A stretch of 64,000 bases of DNA. It comes from Scalesia atractyloides. Lineage: Eukaryota > Streptophyta > Magnoliopsida > Asterales > Asteraceae. Numbering within the stretch: the stretch's first letter is position 1; each line of letters starts with the position of its first letter. The position numbers and the translations under genes were made by a program. The notes below the pieces were generated by a model, which was given only the letters and a program-made list of their open reading frames with translations, made no database searches and was not told the DNA's origin. Positions 46,209 to 58,275 of the stretch are shown piece by piece. The stretch spans positions 85,570,391 through 85,634,390 of the forward strand of contig CAMTDV010000023.1 in assembly GCA_947069175.1 (NCBI GenBank), read 5' to 3'.

Positions 46209-46386
46209 AATTATTTTTTATTCACTATTTATTATTAATTATTATGATTTTTAAATTCTAATATATTTATTAATTACATATTGTCTAAAATTAATATGAA
46301 CCATAAATACGCAACGAAACTTATAACTGGTTATTTGTTTGATAAACAGTGCGGGTTTTGAAACCCGTTTTTCGATGAATGTTACA

Positions 46387-46679
46387 AGTACATCCGTCCT
46401 TAACAGAACGGGACTTTTCAGTAAGATCTATTTTCTTTGGTTCACTCTTCACATTTGAAGAGTGAACAGAGCTCTCCCTGTGAGCTGAAGATGGTGGAAT
46501 AGATAGGGTCTAGGGCGAGTGGCACTAGGCTCTCTTAGCTTTTCTATGGCCTTACTCAAGGCCCTTTCCACAGCCGCATCAATGCGAGCTTGAAAATTTT
46601 CATCATCTATATTTTTGTTTTTAGCTATATTAGATTCGGCATTCCTGTGGCTACTTTGTGCTTCGTTTGAGTTAGCCAT
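46387..46679 (-). pseudogene. C1 gag N-terminus (split from 33384 by A2)
   Basis: Starts at 46679 (MANSNEAQSSHRNAES). Helical acidic/basic region (ARIDAAVERALSKAIEKLRE), frameshift near 46500, then reads toward KSRSVKDGCT, where A2 sits. The same segment in C2 is 56900-57196. Confidence 0.82.
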
Positions 46680-47072
46680 CTTTAAGTCTTGGTTTCTATA
46701 TACCAATAAAACTTCATTTAGCCATGGCGCATTAACCATATCGGCTTTCAAGATTGAATATAACAATCCATTGTCTATACTAGTGTGAATAACATCACAA
46801 CTCTTAGGCTTAACTTATTTATATTTGGCCTAGGTCTTAATAGGACCATCTTAAGCAATTTACAATTTGGACGTAGTCTATATATTATTGGACAGTGGAT
46901 CGTAATGTCACAACTGTCATTGTCATCATTGACCATTATATAGCTCATAGGCTTGTCCCTAATGGAGATAATAATTGGGCACCTTGGCCGGTCATATTGG
47001 TCATAATATATATATATGTCATATCAGCATGTCACTTAAGACATAATACATATGGCATGTCAGCCTGTCACA

Positions 47073-47499
47073 TTGGACAATAATTGGGCACCTTGGCCTA
47101 CATCATATCAGATGTATATGGCATATCAGCATGTCCCGTTGGACAATTAATTAGGCACATTGGCCTACATCATATCAGATGTATATGGCATATCAGCCTG
47201 TCTTGTTGGACAATTAATTGGGCACATTGGCCTACATCATATCAGATGTACATGGCATATCAGCATGTCCCGTTGGACAATTAATTGGGCACATTGGCCT
47301 ACATCATATCAGATGTATATAGCATAACAACCTGTCCCGTTGAATTAATTGGGCACATTGGCCTACATCATATCAGATGTATATGGCATATCAGCATGTC
47401 CCGTTGGACAATTAATTGGGTACATTGGTCTACATCATGTCAGATGTACATGGCATATCAACCTGTCCCGTTGGACAATTAATTGGGCACATTGGCCTG
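47073..47499. repeat. 67-bp minisatellite in C1 leader
   Basis: Units start at 47073, 47139, 47206, 47273, 47340, 47404 and 47471 (spacing 64-67). The unit contains TTGGACAATTAATTGGGC, CACATTGGCCTACATCATA and GGCATATCAGC. C2 has only two full units (57586-57746). It lies between the extra ORF and gag. Open frames on the plus strand here are only repeat read-through. Confidence 0.85.
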
Positions 47500-47970
47500 A
47501 CGGTTAGTGTGGTTCCTCAAGCCACACTACCAAGAGTATGAACATTTCTTAATGTTACATAAGAGTGCCTTAATAATTGATTAATGGTCCCGGTCACCTT
47601 CGACTTAACGACCTTGGAGGTTTGGACCTAGTCCCTTACTCCTAGATAGAAGGGTAACTTCCCTTAACTATCTTGATAGAAGACCCCTTCGTACTTAACT
47701 ATCACTTCTTGGCCAATGTGTGGTCTGCACCACTTGGCATAATCAATCTATTAAGGTCTTTTGGAATTATATATAGCAGAGCATAAATTCGAGTAAAATC
47801 GAGGCACTCGTTTTCAAGAGGATGAATTACATATATATATAATTCCAAAAGTACTTCATTAAATTTCCATAAGAAATTACAATACTAGAAAAATGAAATA
47901 AACTTGTCCATGCAAGGACTTAAAGAAATAAAAATGTCCACGCAGGGACTAAAGAAATAACAATGAGACT
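47500..47970 (-). other. C1 leader, between minisatellite and extra ORF
   Basis: Noncoding; shared with C2 (57747-58275). Contains an AT microsatellite near 47830 and short repeats around GCAGGGACTAAAGAAATA (two copies here, more in C2 at 58160-58250). Confidence 0.5.
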
Positions 47971-49055
47971 TCACTCGTCCTTCTTTCCCTTGACCAATTT
48001 GGAGAGTTTCTTGAAGAACTTATTCGTCTTCTTCTTCGTTTTCTCTGCATGTTGCTGCATTTCTTTCATCCTTTCTAAGGCCTCATTAATGGCCTCTAGT
48101 GGTGGCGGAGCTTGTGGTTGTGGTTGTGGCATAACCGGATAATGGTACCCATAAGTTGGGTATCCAGTTGGTGGATAAGTAGGTGGGAAAGGAGACGGGT
48201 AAAGTGCATTGTGCATAACCGCCTGCATGTAGGGGTCTTGCGACCATGCTTGATAGTCTACCGGTGTAGACGGGTTAAAAGGATCATATCTAGACGTGTC
48301 TAGATACGTGGGAATTAGGTTAGTTAACCCGTTGGTGGAGTTGAACAACAGGTTGGAGTTGGTTCCACTATAGGTGGAACATTAGAGGGTCCACCCATTT
48401 GTTGGTCCTCTTGTATTGTGGGGTAGGAGTTGGGTAAAGGTGGTAGTGATCCCGACCTTCGTCTGGCACGTACCGACATACGTGCTCCACGCTTCCTCCT
48501 TGGTGGTTCAGGTGGTGGTTGAGGTTGGTCTGCCGGTTCCATGTGGACATCTTCTTGAATAGGAGGTGGTTGAGAGTGATGGGAAGGTGTGTGGGAAAGG
48601 GTGAATTGGTTCCAGTATTGGTCCCACTCATTAGGACCTTGGTAGGGCGATCCGGCATATGAGTTTGAATCGCTCCAAATTTCAATGGGATGCACATTTG
48701 ATCCCGACGGAGGCATCTCTGGGTCGGAGTCCTCGTCCATAGGGTGTAGTTGGTCCAACTGATTTTGATCGGCTGGAGGCGTGTTAAGATATTGGTTGGG
48801 GTTAAATTCTTCATGGTAGGAGTTGTGAGAATGGAAATGGTGAGAATGGTAGGAGTGGTGTGAGTGGTAAGAGTTTTGGGAATGTGAGGGTGAGTGTCTA
48901 CTAGAGACGGAACGTCTCTCTGGTTGCCATGGAGACGAATCTCCTGATTCTTGGTATGCATTTGAATTATGAGGTTGAGGAGGAATACGCCCCGATGGTC
49001 CTCCCCTCATTGGACCTTTTCCTCGTCCATTTTGTGCTCTCACACGTGGCGGCAT
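47971..49055 (-). pseudogene. Extra ORF upstream of gag (ORF0), C1
   Basis: Sense ORF between the primer site (49210) and gag (46679). It starts MPPRVRAQNGRGKGPMRGG at 49055. Low-complexity N-terminus with a His/Ser-rich stretch (residues ~45-75), an acidic part (MDEDSDPEMPPSGSN), a Pro-rich part with the basic motif PPRRKRGARMSVRARRR, and SLPPLPNSYPTIQED. After PTPT the frame breaks near 48335. The C-terminal part (NPSTPVDYQAWSQDPYMQ, Pro/Tyr-rich, ALERMKEMQQHAEKTKKK, ending KGKKDE) runs to the stop at 47971. About 360 codons in all. I do not recognise the family; the coiled-coil-prone basic end and RGG-like start suggest nucleic-acid binding, as inference only. Confidence 0.7.
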
Positions 49056-49209
49056 TTTCCTGTTAAGATTCAATTTAAAAATAATACTAATAACTTAATA
49101 ATGAAATGAGTAATCCTAGGTCAATGCCTAGACTCGGAAGTCTAAGGAATGTGCTCGTGTAAGTTTGAGACTAAACACAAGAGGCTAGTGTTTAATTCTC
49201 TCAAACGTT
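49056..49209 (-). other. C1 5' leader next to primer site
   Basis: About 150 noncoding bases between primer site and ORF0; contains short inverted repeats around CTAGG/CCTAG (49117-49133). Confidence 0.5.
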
Positions 49210-49222
49210 GGCTCTGATACCA
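49210..49222 (-). other. Primer binding site of C1
   Basis: GGCTCTGATACCA on the plus strand, complement of the tRNA-Met(i) site, four bases from the LTR edge at 49227. Confidence 0.88.
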
Positions 49223-49226
49223 ACCC

Positions 49227-52200
49227 TGTCACACCCCGGATTTCCAACCCCGAAATCCATACACCGGTGGGCCCGAGTGGGGAATATCGTGGCATCAGTT
49301 GATAATCATCATGGTCAATTAAACACGGCACAACGGAAGTCTTGGAGTAAAATTACTATTACAAACCGAATGTTCGAAAATACAAAATAATATACAGGCT
49401 TGTAATAGAAGATCCACAGACGGATCATAAAATATGCATGGAAAGAATATAAAACAGACTTTGGGCAGATTTAGGATTTGCAGATCCTCTATCACTACCG
49501 AGCACTTCCGGCCTATTTTCGTATTGTTTTTGAAAATACGTCAGCTTTCGCTGGTAAATACACCCAACTGACTCATTTTGAAAACATTTCAATAATGTTT
49601 TAAGTGCGTATCAGCACAAAAATCTTTTTATAATTTGGGTTAATTGACCGTCCAACCTTGTTAACAGATTTACTTGTTTGTCTTACATACGGGGCTCGGG
49701 ACAAAAACCGAAACACAATTAACTTACACACCACTTTAGACTCACGAAGGAGTCAATTCCTCCCAACCTTGTGGGAAATGCATAATTGAGCGTCTATCGA
49801 GTGTATGCCTACACCCGCGCTAAAGTCGTGGCCATTTCGATTGTAATGAGCCGAGGATATCCAGGACACGCTAGTTAACCCCCGATGTTTAAATTATCAA
49901 AACAAAACTGATTAAAACAGAATATGTGAATCTTTATTCCGAACCGGCGTTCGATTAATCTCATTTCCGACCAAGCGGTAATAATTTACCGTAACCCAAG
50001 CCCGTATAGGGGAAATAAGTCGAGAGTATTTACCTGAGCTAGTCTTCTTTAATTTTTATAATAACTCAGCCGTACACAAAAAGGACTAAGTGCAGATAGC
50101 ATTTACCGGCAAGTCTCTAGCCTGGATTATGGCATAAACTAACCAATTAAATACTAACGGTCTTATTTAAGTCATAGACTTAGACCGACTAGCGTACTTG
50201 ATCAAAACGTATGACGCTAGATTAATCGATTATTGGATAGAATGTAGTTTAATCCCAATAGTACCTTGACTTGTTTAATATGGGTAAATTATTAACATTT
50301 TGGATTTTGAGACTTAAATGACAAGGTTAAACCCGTTTCGGTTAATTTCCGTAAAATAGTTACATATACATAACCGTGCGTATATTAGCGATATCGGGTA
50401 ACCAGATAAGTCATGGACAATTTCTACATGCCATTATACTTTAAATAAGTTAAGATATCAGAAGAATATCAACTTGTATGCTCGTTAAGGTTTTAAAACG
50501 AAATTATGCCTCATAAGGGCATTTTGGTAATTGTATATCGTAATAAAGGAACTTGAATATAATTTTAATGTTATAGTCATAATTATTCTGGAAAAATACT
50601 TTATTTATGATATAATATCAGTAGGATGTCTATTATATGTGTAAATTATCCTTTATGACCAAACTATGCACCGAATGGGCATTTTGGTCATTTTACACAT
50701 AGTTTATAATTTATTTGGGATTCTGAATTTATAACATGTACCTACTGTAAATATGTTTAAAATAATTTTTAAAATCAGTAGGTAACAAGTCTTGGTCAAT
50801 AATATGGTTTAAAACCATACTATGCGCTGAAGCGGCGCTTATGTCGTAAAATGACGTTTTTAAGTGATGTTACGAAAACTGACATTAAGGTCAGATTAAA
50901 ATGTTTAAAACATGTTATTTAATATAATATATCAGTAGGTAAATGATTTACTTTGAAAAGATTTGATTAAAACCATTTTATAAGCCACAAGGGCTAAAAC
51001 CGTCATTTATCGACATAGTTTATGGACTTGTTTGAAAACTCAGTTTATTACTTGGTTTAATATCCCAAATAATCATACTTATAATATTACATCAGTAGGA
51101 AACTCATTTTCAAGTTTATTATCATTAAAACCTTGATTTATGTAAAAAGGGTGTTTTGGTCAAAGATGACATAATTATGGAACTTGCGCATAAACTTGGA
51201 TTCTGATTATGATAATGTAATATAACCTCAGAGGGTTATGCTACATTATATTATGATCATAATGCAACTTTAGATCAGTGTCTAACTAATCTAAATCGGG
51301 TCAGAATCGAAAGTCAAAGCAAAAGTCAAACTTCGCGACTTTCGGTTGCGAACCGACCCTAGAACTGAAATTGATGAGCTGAACATATCCTTACATGTTC
51401 TAATAATTATTACCAACTTGTTTAAGTGTCAAAATAGGTTTCATAACATATATAAGATAAATTTATGATTTTTCCAAAAAATGGCTTGTTTGACTTTTTA
51501 ATATCATAACTTTGACCCGTCAATTGGTCTAGCAAATGTGATCTCAGGAGGTGCCCTTTATAGGGACTAACACCTACCTTATTACGATCACTTAGCCATG
51601 TTCATTTCGAACAATGGCTGGACCATAATGGTCTTAACTGAAAGTCAAAGCGTTTTACAAAAACGCTTGACTTTTGGCTATAAAAGCCTATAAATGAAAA
51701 TGCAAGAGCAAGGAACACTTACAAGAGGTTCCTACAATGCAAGAGAACTAAGTTGGATGCTCCTTTCCGGTAGGAACTTCCAGAGGAGGGAGAAGAGTTA
51801 TGATTTAGAAAGGTGCAAGTTCAAATGGTGAACTTGATCACCTATTTATAGTTGGAGAACTCAAAGGAGGTGAAGCCAGGTGTTTAGGGGTGTAAGAAGA
51901 AGCTTACAAGTGTCCCAAAACGTGGCATAGCAGTTTAGAGAAGCCATGGTTTCGAATTAATGGTTTTGGAGTTTTGCTTGGAGACCAAACAAAACTTTCT
52001 GGTGCAGGTCTGTTCTCGCGCCCCTCGAGAGACCCAGGCCTGGCCTCTTGCGGCCCGCGACCGCCCTTAGGCCAGTTTCAAAGTATGACACTTTTAACTC
52101 CTTAACTTATTAAAGCTTCTAAAAACCATTTTAAAAACTTTTTTGGCACTTTTAGCCCTCCGTAGCCAATACTTGGCATACCCGGGATTATGCCCGGACA

Positions 52201-52698
52201 TTGTCGAGCTCTCGGTTTGTTAAAAGGTCACTAAGAGGTTTAAATTAACATGTTGACACTTTTAATCCCTCCATCATCCAACTTTCACATATTTACAAAA
52301 TTGAACTCTCTCGTCCAACAAATGGCACGTATAAGAGTTTAGGACTTCACAAAGGATCACTCAGAGGCTTATAATAAGCATGTTGATTCCGATGTCACTC
52401 AGAGGCTGGCATGTTGACATATCAGGCACTCAGAGGCTGGCATGTTGACATATCAGTCATTCAGAGGCCAAGTTTTAAGCATGTTGACGTATCAGTCACT
52501 CAGAGGCTAATGATTTAAGCATGTTGACATATCAGTCACTCAGAGGCTGTTATTTAAGCATTTTGACATCGGTTCGTTACTCAGAGGCTCAACTTGAGCA
52601 TGTTGACGCCTTTAGTCCTTATTAGTCTTTAACAGACTATATTTAAAATACAACACGTGTCACTATATTGATGGACACGATTTTTACAGGGTATTACA
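49227..52698 (-). mobile_element. Family C middle LTR (5' of C1, 3' of C2)
   Basis: 3472-bp LTR. Its outer edge reads ..GTATTACA, i.e. TGTAATACC in element sense instead of TGTAACACC, a point change in the terminus. TATA box at 51843-51850 (minus). Contains the ~115-bp and ~27-bp segments missing from LTR-C1. Shared by C1 and C2, which makes the arrangement a true tandem. Confidence 0.9.
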
Positions 52699-52737
52699 TC
52701 CTCACCCCCTTAAAAGAAATCTCGACCTCGAGATTTA

Positions 52738-55700
52738 TTAAAAAAGATGGGGGTACTTTTGTCGCATAGTGGACTCAACCTCCCATGTATACTCGGGACC
52801 TCTAAAAGCGTCCCACTTAACCTTTACTATAGGTATCATTTTTCTTCGGAGCTTCTTAACTTGTCGATCCTCGATCAAAATTGGTTTCTCAACAAACCTC
52901 AGGTTTTCATCAATTTGCACGTCTTCGTGCGACATTGCTAGCGACTCATCGGCTAGACATTTCTTAAGATTAGATATGTGGAATACATCATGAATTCCAC
53001 TAAGCTTCTCTGGCAATCTGAGCTTATATGCTACAGTGCCGACACATTCGATTATTTTGAAAGGTCCTATATATCTAGGACTTAACTTGCCATTCTTTCC
53101 AAAACGCATTACACCTTTCCAAGGTGATACTTTTAGCATGACTTTGTCCCTACTTGGAACTGAAGAGGTATACGCCTCTTGTCAGCATAACTTTTCTGCC
53201 TATCTCTGGCAGCTTTGAGACGATCACGGATTTGCATAATCTTTTCCGTGGTTTCCAGGACAATCTCTGGTCCTCATTGTTGGGCCTCCCCAACTTCTAC
53301 CCAGCATACGTGCGTTCTACATTTTCTCCCATACAACACGTCAAAAGGAGCAGCCTTGATGCTAGTATGATAACTGTTATTGTAGGAGAATTCTATTAGG
53401 GGTAAGTGGTCATCCCAACTTCCACCTAAATCAATCACACATGCCCTAAGCATGTCTTCCAAAGTCTGAATAGTACGCTCACTTTGACCATCAGTCTGCG
53501 GATGGTAAGCCGTACTAAAGTTTAATCGTATGCCTAAAGATTGTTGGAAACTTTTCCAAAAGTGAGTTGTGTATCTAGTATCTCTATCGGATACAATAGA
53601 TACTGGCACACTATGTAGGGACACCATCTTGTCCACATACAACTTAGCCAATTTATTTGAATTATATGTTTCTTTTATTGGCAAGAAGTGTGCTGACTTG
53701 GTCAGCCTATCCACTGTGACCCAAATAGTGTCATTACCACTTTTGGTCTTAGGTAACTTGGTAATCAAATCCATAGTTACCATTTCCCATTTCCAAGTGG
53801 GAATTTCTAATTGTTGTAGTAGTCCTGACGGTTTCTGATGTTCAGCCTTAACTTGCGAACACGTTAGACACTTAGTTACATAAGTGGCTATGGATTTCTT
53901 CAAACCCATCCACCAATAATTCTTTTTCAAGTCTCGATACAGCTTGTCACCTCCCGGGTGAACCGAGTATCTTGAATTGTGCGCTTCTTGGAGGATTAGA
54001 TCTCAAGTCCTCCAGAGATCGGAAACCAAATTCAATCTTAGGATTCCATCCTTTCCAGACGCTAACTGATCCACAGTTTGGCCTAATCCTTCATTAGGAA
54101 TATTGGCCTCTAATAAGGCTTGCTTTTGCGCATCTAGTATCTTTTTACTTAGGCTATTTCTGAGTTCAATGCACTTAGCGTTAATCCTTATAGGTTTAAC
54201 CTTTTCCTTGCGACTTAAGGCATCGAAAACTACATTTGCCTTGCCTGGATTGTAGCGAATTTCGCAATCATAATAATTAAGAGTTTCCATCCAACGGCGT
54301 TGTCGCATGTTCAATTCCTTCTAATTGAACAGCTGTTGGAGAATCTTATGGTTGGTGTATATAACACACTTTGTGCCATACAAGTAATGTCTCCACAGTT
54401 TTAGTGCAAATACAACGGCACCCAGCTCCAAATCATGGGTGGTGTAATTGTTTTCATGCACTTTTAATTGTCGTGATGCATAGGTAATTACCTTGCGATT
54501 TTGTATTAGCACACAGCCCATACCGGTGTGTGATGCATCACAATAAACAACAAAATTTTCAATACCCTCAGGTAGAGATAACACAGGAGCGTTGCTCAAC
54601 TTGTGTTTAAGAATCTCAAAAGATTCTTGTTGCTTTGGACCCCAATTATACTTAATATTCTTATGGGTCAAGGAAGTTAAAGGAGTGGCTATTCTTGAAA
54701 AGTTCTCAATGAACCTCCTATAATAACCAGCCAATCCTAAGAAACTACGAACTTCCGTTGGGGTCTTGGGCACTTCGCAATTCATTGTGGCCTCAATTTT
54801 GGCGGGATCCACTTGGATACCACGCTCACTTACCATGTGTCTAAGAAATTGGACTTCTCTAAGCCAAAATTCGCATTTAGAGAATTTTGCATAAAGTTTC
54901 TCCTGCCTTAATAATTCTAGGATGCATCGAAGATGTTTCTCGTGATCATCTTGATTACGAGAATAGATAAGTATGACATCTATGAAGACAATGACAAACT
55001 TCTCTAAATACCGTTTGTAGACTCTATTCATGAGATCCATGAATGCTGCCGGTGCATTTGTGAGCCCAAAAGGCATCACTAAGAATTCAAAATGACCATA
55101 GCGGGTCCTGAAGGCTGTCTTAGGAACATCTTCACTTCTAACCTTCAGTTGATGATATCCTGATCTTAAATCTATTTAAGAAAAGTAACTAGCTCCTTGA
55201 AGTTGGTCGAATAAATCATCAATCCTGGGGAGAGGATATCTGTTCTTAATGGTTAGCTTTTTCAGCTCCCTGTAGTCGATGCACATTCGCATCGAACCGT
55301 CTTTCTTCTTTACAAACAGAATAGGAGCTCCCCAAGGTGAGGAACTAGGCTGAATAAAGCCTTTCTCCAAGAGTTCGTCCAATTGAAGTCTTAGCTCATT
55401 CATTTCGGTTGGAGCTAGCCTATATGGAGCTCTAGCTACGAGTGTTGATCCTGGTATAATATCTATTATGAACTCCACTTGCCTATCTGGAGGTAGGCCT
55501 GGTAACTCTTCAGGGAAAACATCGGGATACTCCGAGATAACTGGTTGATCTTCAAGGTTTGGCTTTGGTTCATTTATGGTAAATTGTGCCATATAGATGA
55601 CACAACCTCTTCTCAATACTTGGATGCCTTAACTAATGACACCTTGTCCGACAATCCATAGTGTGAATCTCCAGGGATGGTGATTATTTCACCAGATGGT

Positions 55701-55935
55701 TCGATGAGCTTTTTATCACAGGCAATGCGGGCTTGGTTATGAGATAACCAATCCATGCCTAAGACAGCATCGAACCCCGCCAATTTCATTGGCAAAAGAG
55801 AGATAGGGATGGAATGATTCTTAATGAATATAGAGCATCCATCAAGAATGGAAGAAGCAATTTCTAAGGTTCCATCGGCGAGTTCTATCTCATAAATTTT
55901 GGCTAGAGTTCTTATGGGTAATTTAATAGTTTACT
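52738..55935 (-). pseudogene. C2 pol relic (protease end, RT, RNase H, integrase)
   Basis: Same protein as C1 pol. Protease end/RT start (LGMDWLSHNQA near 55750; SPWGAPILFVKKKDG, CIDYRELKKL), then RT/RNase H 55079-54321 with the catalytic box changed to FIDV (54975-54986), so one catalytic Asp is lost. RNase H/integrase joint with a frameshift near 54000, as in C1. Integrase finger and core 53930-53274 (CLTCSQVKAEHQ, MDLITKLPKT, IVSDRDTRYTT, DGQSERTIQTLEDML), and tail 53139-52738 with KVKWDAFRGPEYTWEVE ending KYPHLF. Further breaks near 55610, 55170 (stop in the SKIDLRS region), 54320 and 53150. Confidence 0.87.
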
Positions 55936-57196
55936 AAACTTATGGCCAACAAATGATTTATCTGCACCCGAATAAAAAAGAACTCTATCATAAATATCAT
56001 TAATGGGGAAAGTACCTGTTATGACGTTGTTGTCATTAACGGCCTCCCTAGCATTCATTTGAAAAGCACGTGCATTTCCCTTCTTGGCCTCTCTAGGCTT
56101 TGCCTCATTACTTTTGGGTTTCTTGGGGGCAATTGTACGTTATATGCCCTTTTTCATTGCAGTTATAGCAAACTGCATCCTTGAGATCCTAGCAATCACA
56201 GGGTTTGGTTTGTGGATTTATACTACACTGTCCCAGTGCCTATATTTACATTATTGCACAGAGGTTTGTCAATGGACAAGTTCTGGTTCTTCCTGAACCC
56301 GAAATTTCCTTTCTTCTTAAACCTTTGGGAGTTATTATCCTCCCGTTTCCTCTCTCCGTCAGTTTCAGTCCTAATTGACTTTTGTCTTACCAGATCTAAG
56401 GTGAGGGAAAGAGATAGGTCTACAGCAGACCTATAAGTATTAGGCTGTGTAGCCTTTACCATGCCCTTTATCTCAGGCGCCAACCCATTTATGAAACGCG
56501 TAATGCGTTTGGATTCGAGGGTGATCAAAAAGTATACTAACCTAGATAGGGAGTTGAAATCGGAGACGTACTTCCGACAGTCTAGGTTTTTCATTGTTAG
56601 AGACAAGAATTCTGTCTCTAGCTTCTCCGCCTCATGGGTTGGGCAGTAAGTTTCTTTAACCAAATCAAAAAACTTGGACCATCCCAAGTTGTACATGTGT
56701 ACCTTACCTGTTGATTGAATCATGGCTTTCCACCATATTAGGGCATCGCCCTTGAAGGATTGTGATACGTACTTGACCACATCCTTATCAGCACAATTGC
56801 TGATATCTACAATCGTTTCCATCTCATCTAGCTACTTTAGGGCTTCTACCGCTCCTTTCTCCCCGTTAATGTCTCGGGGCTTGCATGAGACGAAATACTT
56901 ATAAATACATCCGTCCTTAACAGAACGGGACTTTTCAGTAAGATCTATTTTCTTTGGTTCACTCTTCGCATTTGAAGAGTGAACAGAGCTCTCCCTATGA
57001 GCTGAAGATGGTGGAATAGATAGGGTCTAGAGCGAGTGGCACTCGGCTCTCTTAGCTTTTCTATGGCCTTACTCAAGGCCCTTCCCACAGCCGCATCAAT
57101 GCGAGCTTGAAAATTTTCATCATCTATATTATTGTTTTTAGCTATATTAGATTCGGCATTCCTGTGGCTACTTTGTGCTTCGTTTGAGTTAGCCAT
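55936..57196 (-). pseudogene. C2 gag and protease start
   Basis: Starts at 57196 (MANSNEAQSSHRNAES). N-terminal helical region, frameshift near 57025, then the capsid block 56822-56223 (METIVDISNC, WWKAMIQ, LVKETYCPTHEAE, FINGLAPEI). The zinc-knuckle region 56240-56130 is badly decayed, and the protease start has the same frameshift as C1 after SKLLNYP. The site ACTTATAAATACATCC near 56898 is uninterrupted: the empty counterpart of the A2 insertion in C1. Confidence 0.85.
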
Positions 57197-57585
57197 CTTT
57201 AAGTCTTGGTTTCTATATACCAATAAAACTTCATTTAGCTATGGCGCATTAACCATATCGGCTTTCAAGATTGGATATAACAATCCATTGTCTATACTAG
57301 TGGGAATAGCATCACAACTCTTAGGCTTAACTTATTTATATTTGGCCTAGGTCTTAATAGGACCATCATAAGCAATTTACAATTTGGTCATAGTCCATAT
57401 ATTATTGGACAGTGGATCGTAATGTCACAACTGTCATTGTCATCATTGGCCATTATATAGCTTGTAGGCTTGTCCCTAATGGACATAATAATTGGGCACC
57501 TTGGCCGGTCATATTGGTCATAATATATATGGCATATCAGCCTGTCACTTAAGACATAATACATATGGCATGTCAGCCTGTCACA

Positions 57586-57746
57586 TTGGACAATAATTGG
57601 GCACCTTGGCCTACATCATATCAGATGTATATGGCATATCAGCCTGTCCCGTTGGGCAATTAATTGGGCACATTGGCCTACATCATATCAGATGTATATG
57701 GCATATCAGCCTGTCTCGTTGGACAATTAATTAGGCACATTGGCCT
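57586..57746. repeat. 67-bp minisatellite in C2 leader (short allele)
   Basis: Units at 57586 and 57652 and a partial one at 57719; same unit as 47073-47499 but fewer copies. Confidence 0.82.
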
Positions 57747-58275
57747 GATGGTTAGTGTGGTTCCTCAAGCCACACTACCAAGAGTATGATCATTTCTTAA
57801 TGTTACATAAGAGTACCTTAATAATTGACTAATGGTCCCGGTCACCTTCGACCTTAACGACCTTGGAGGTTTGGACCTAGTCCCTTACTCCTGGATAGAA
57901 GGATAACTTCCCTTAACTATCCTAATAGAAGACCCCTTCGTACTTAACTATCACTTCTTGGCCAATTTTGTGGTCTGCGCCACTTGGCATAATCAATCTA
58001 TTAAGGTCTTTTTGAATTATATAGCAGAGCATAAATTCGAGTAAAATCGAGGCGCTCGTTTTCAAGAAGATGAATTACATATATATATAATTCCAAAAGT
58101 ACTTCATTAAATTTCCATAAGAAATTACAATACTAGAAAGATGAAATAAACTTGTCCATGCAAGGACTTAAAGAAATAAAAATGTCAATGCAGGGACTAA
58201 AGAAATAACAATGTCCATGCAGGGACTAAAGAAATAACAATGTCATCGCAGGGACTACATATTTTTAGAAGAGAC

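Larger units (their letters stand above)
43964..46386 (-). mobile_element. Family A 5' LTR of A2
   Basis: 2423-bp LTR matching 33385-35799 with about 1% visible differences. TATA box at 45869-45876 (minus). Ends ..GTTACA at 46386, followed by target duplication AGTAC (46387-46391) and the remainder of C1 gag. Confidence 0.93.

Noticed and set aside
47084..47482. Plus-strand short frames in the 67-bp repeat
   Set aside because: The repeat length is not a multiple of three and the frames shift between units; no coding sense.
47073..47499. CRISPR-like array
   Set aside because: Units are tandem with no unique spacers, inside a plant retroelement leader.
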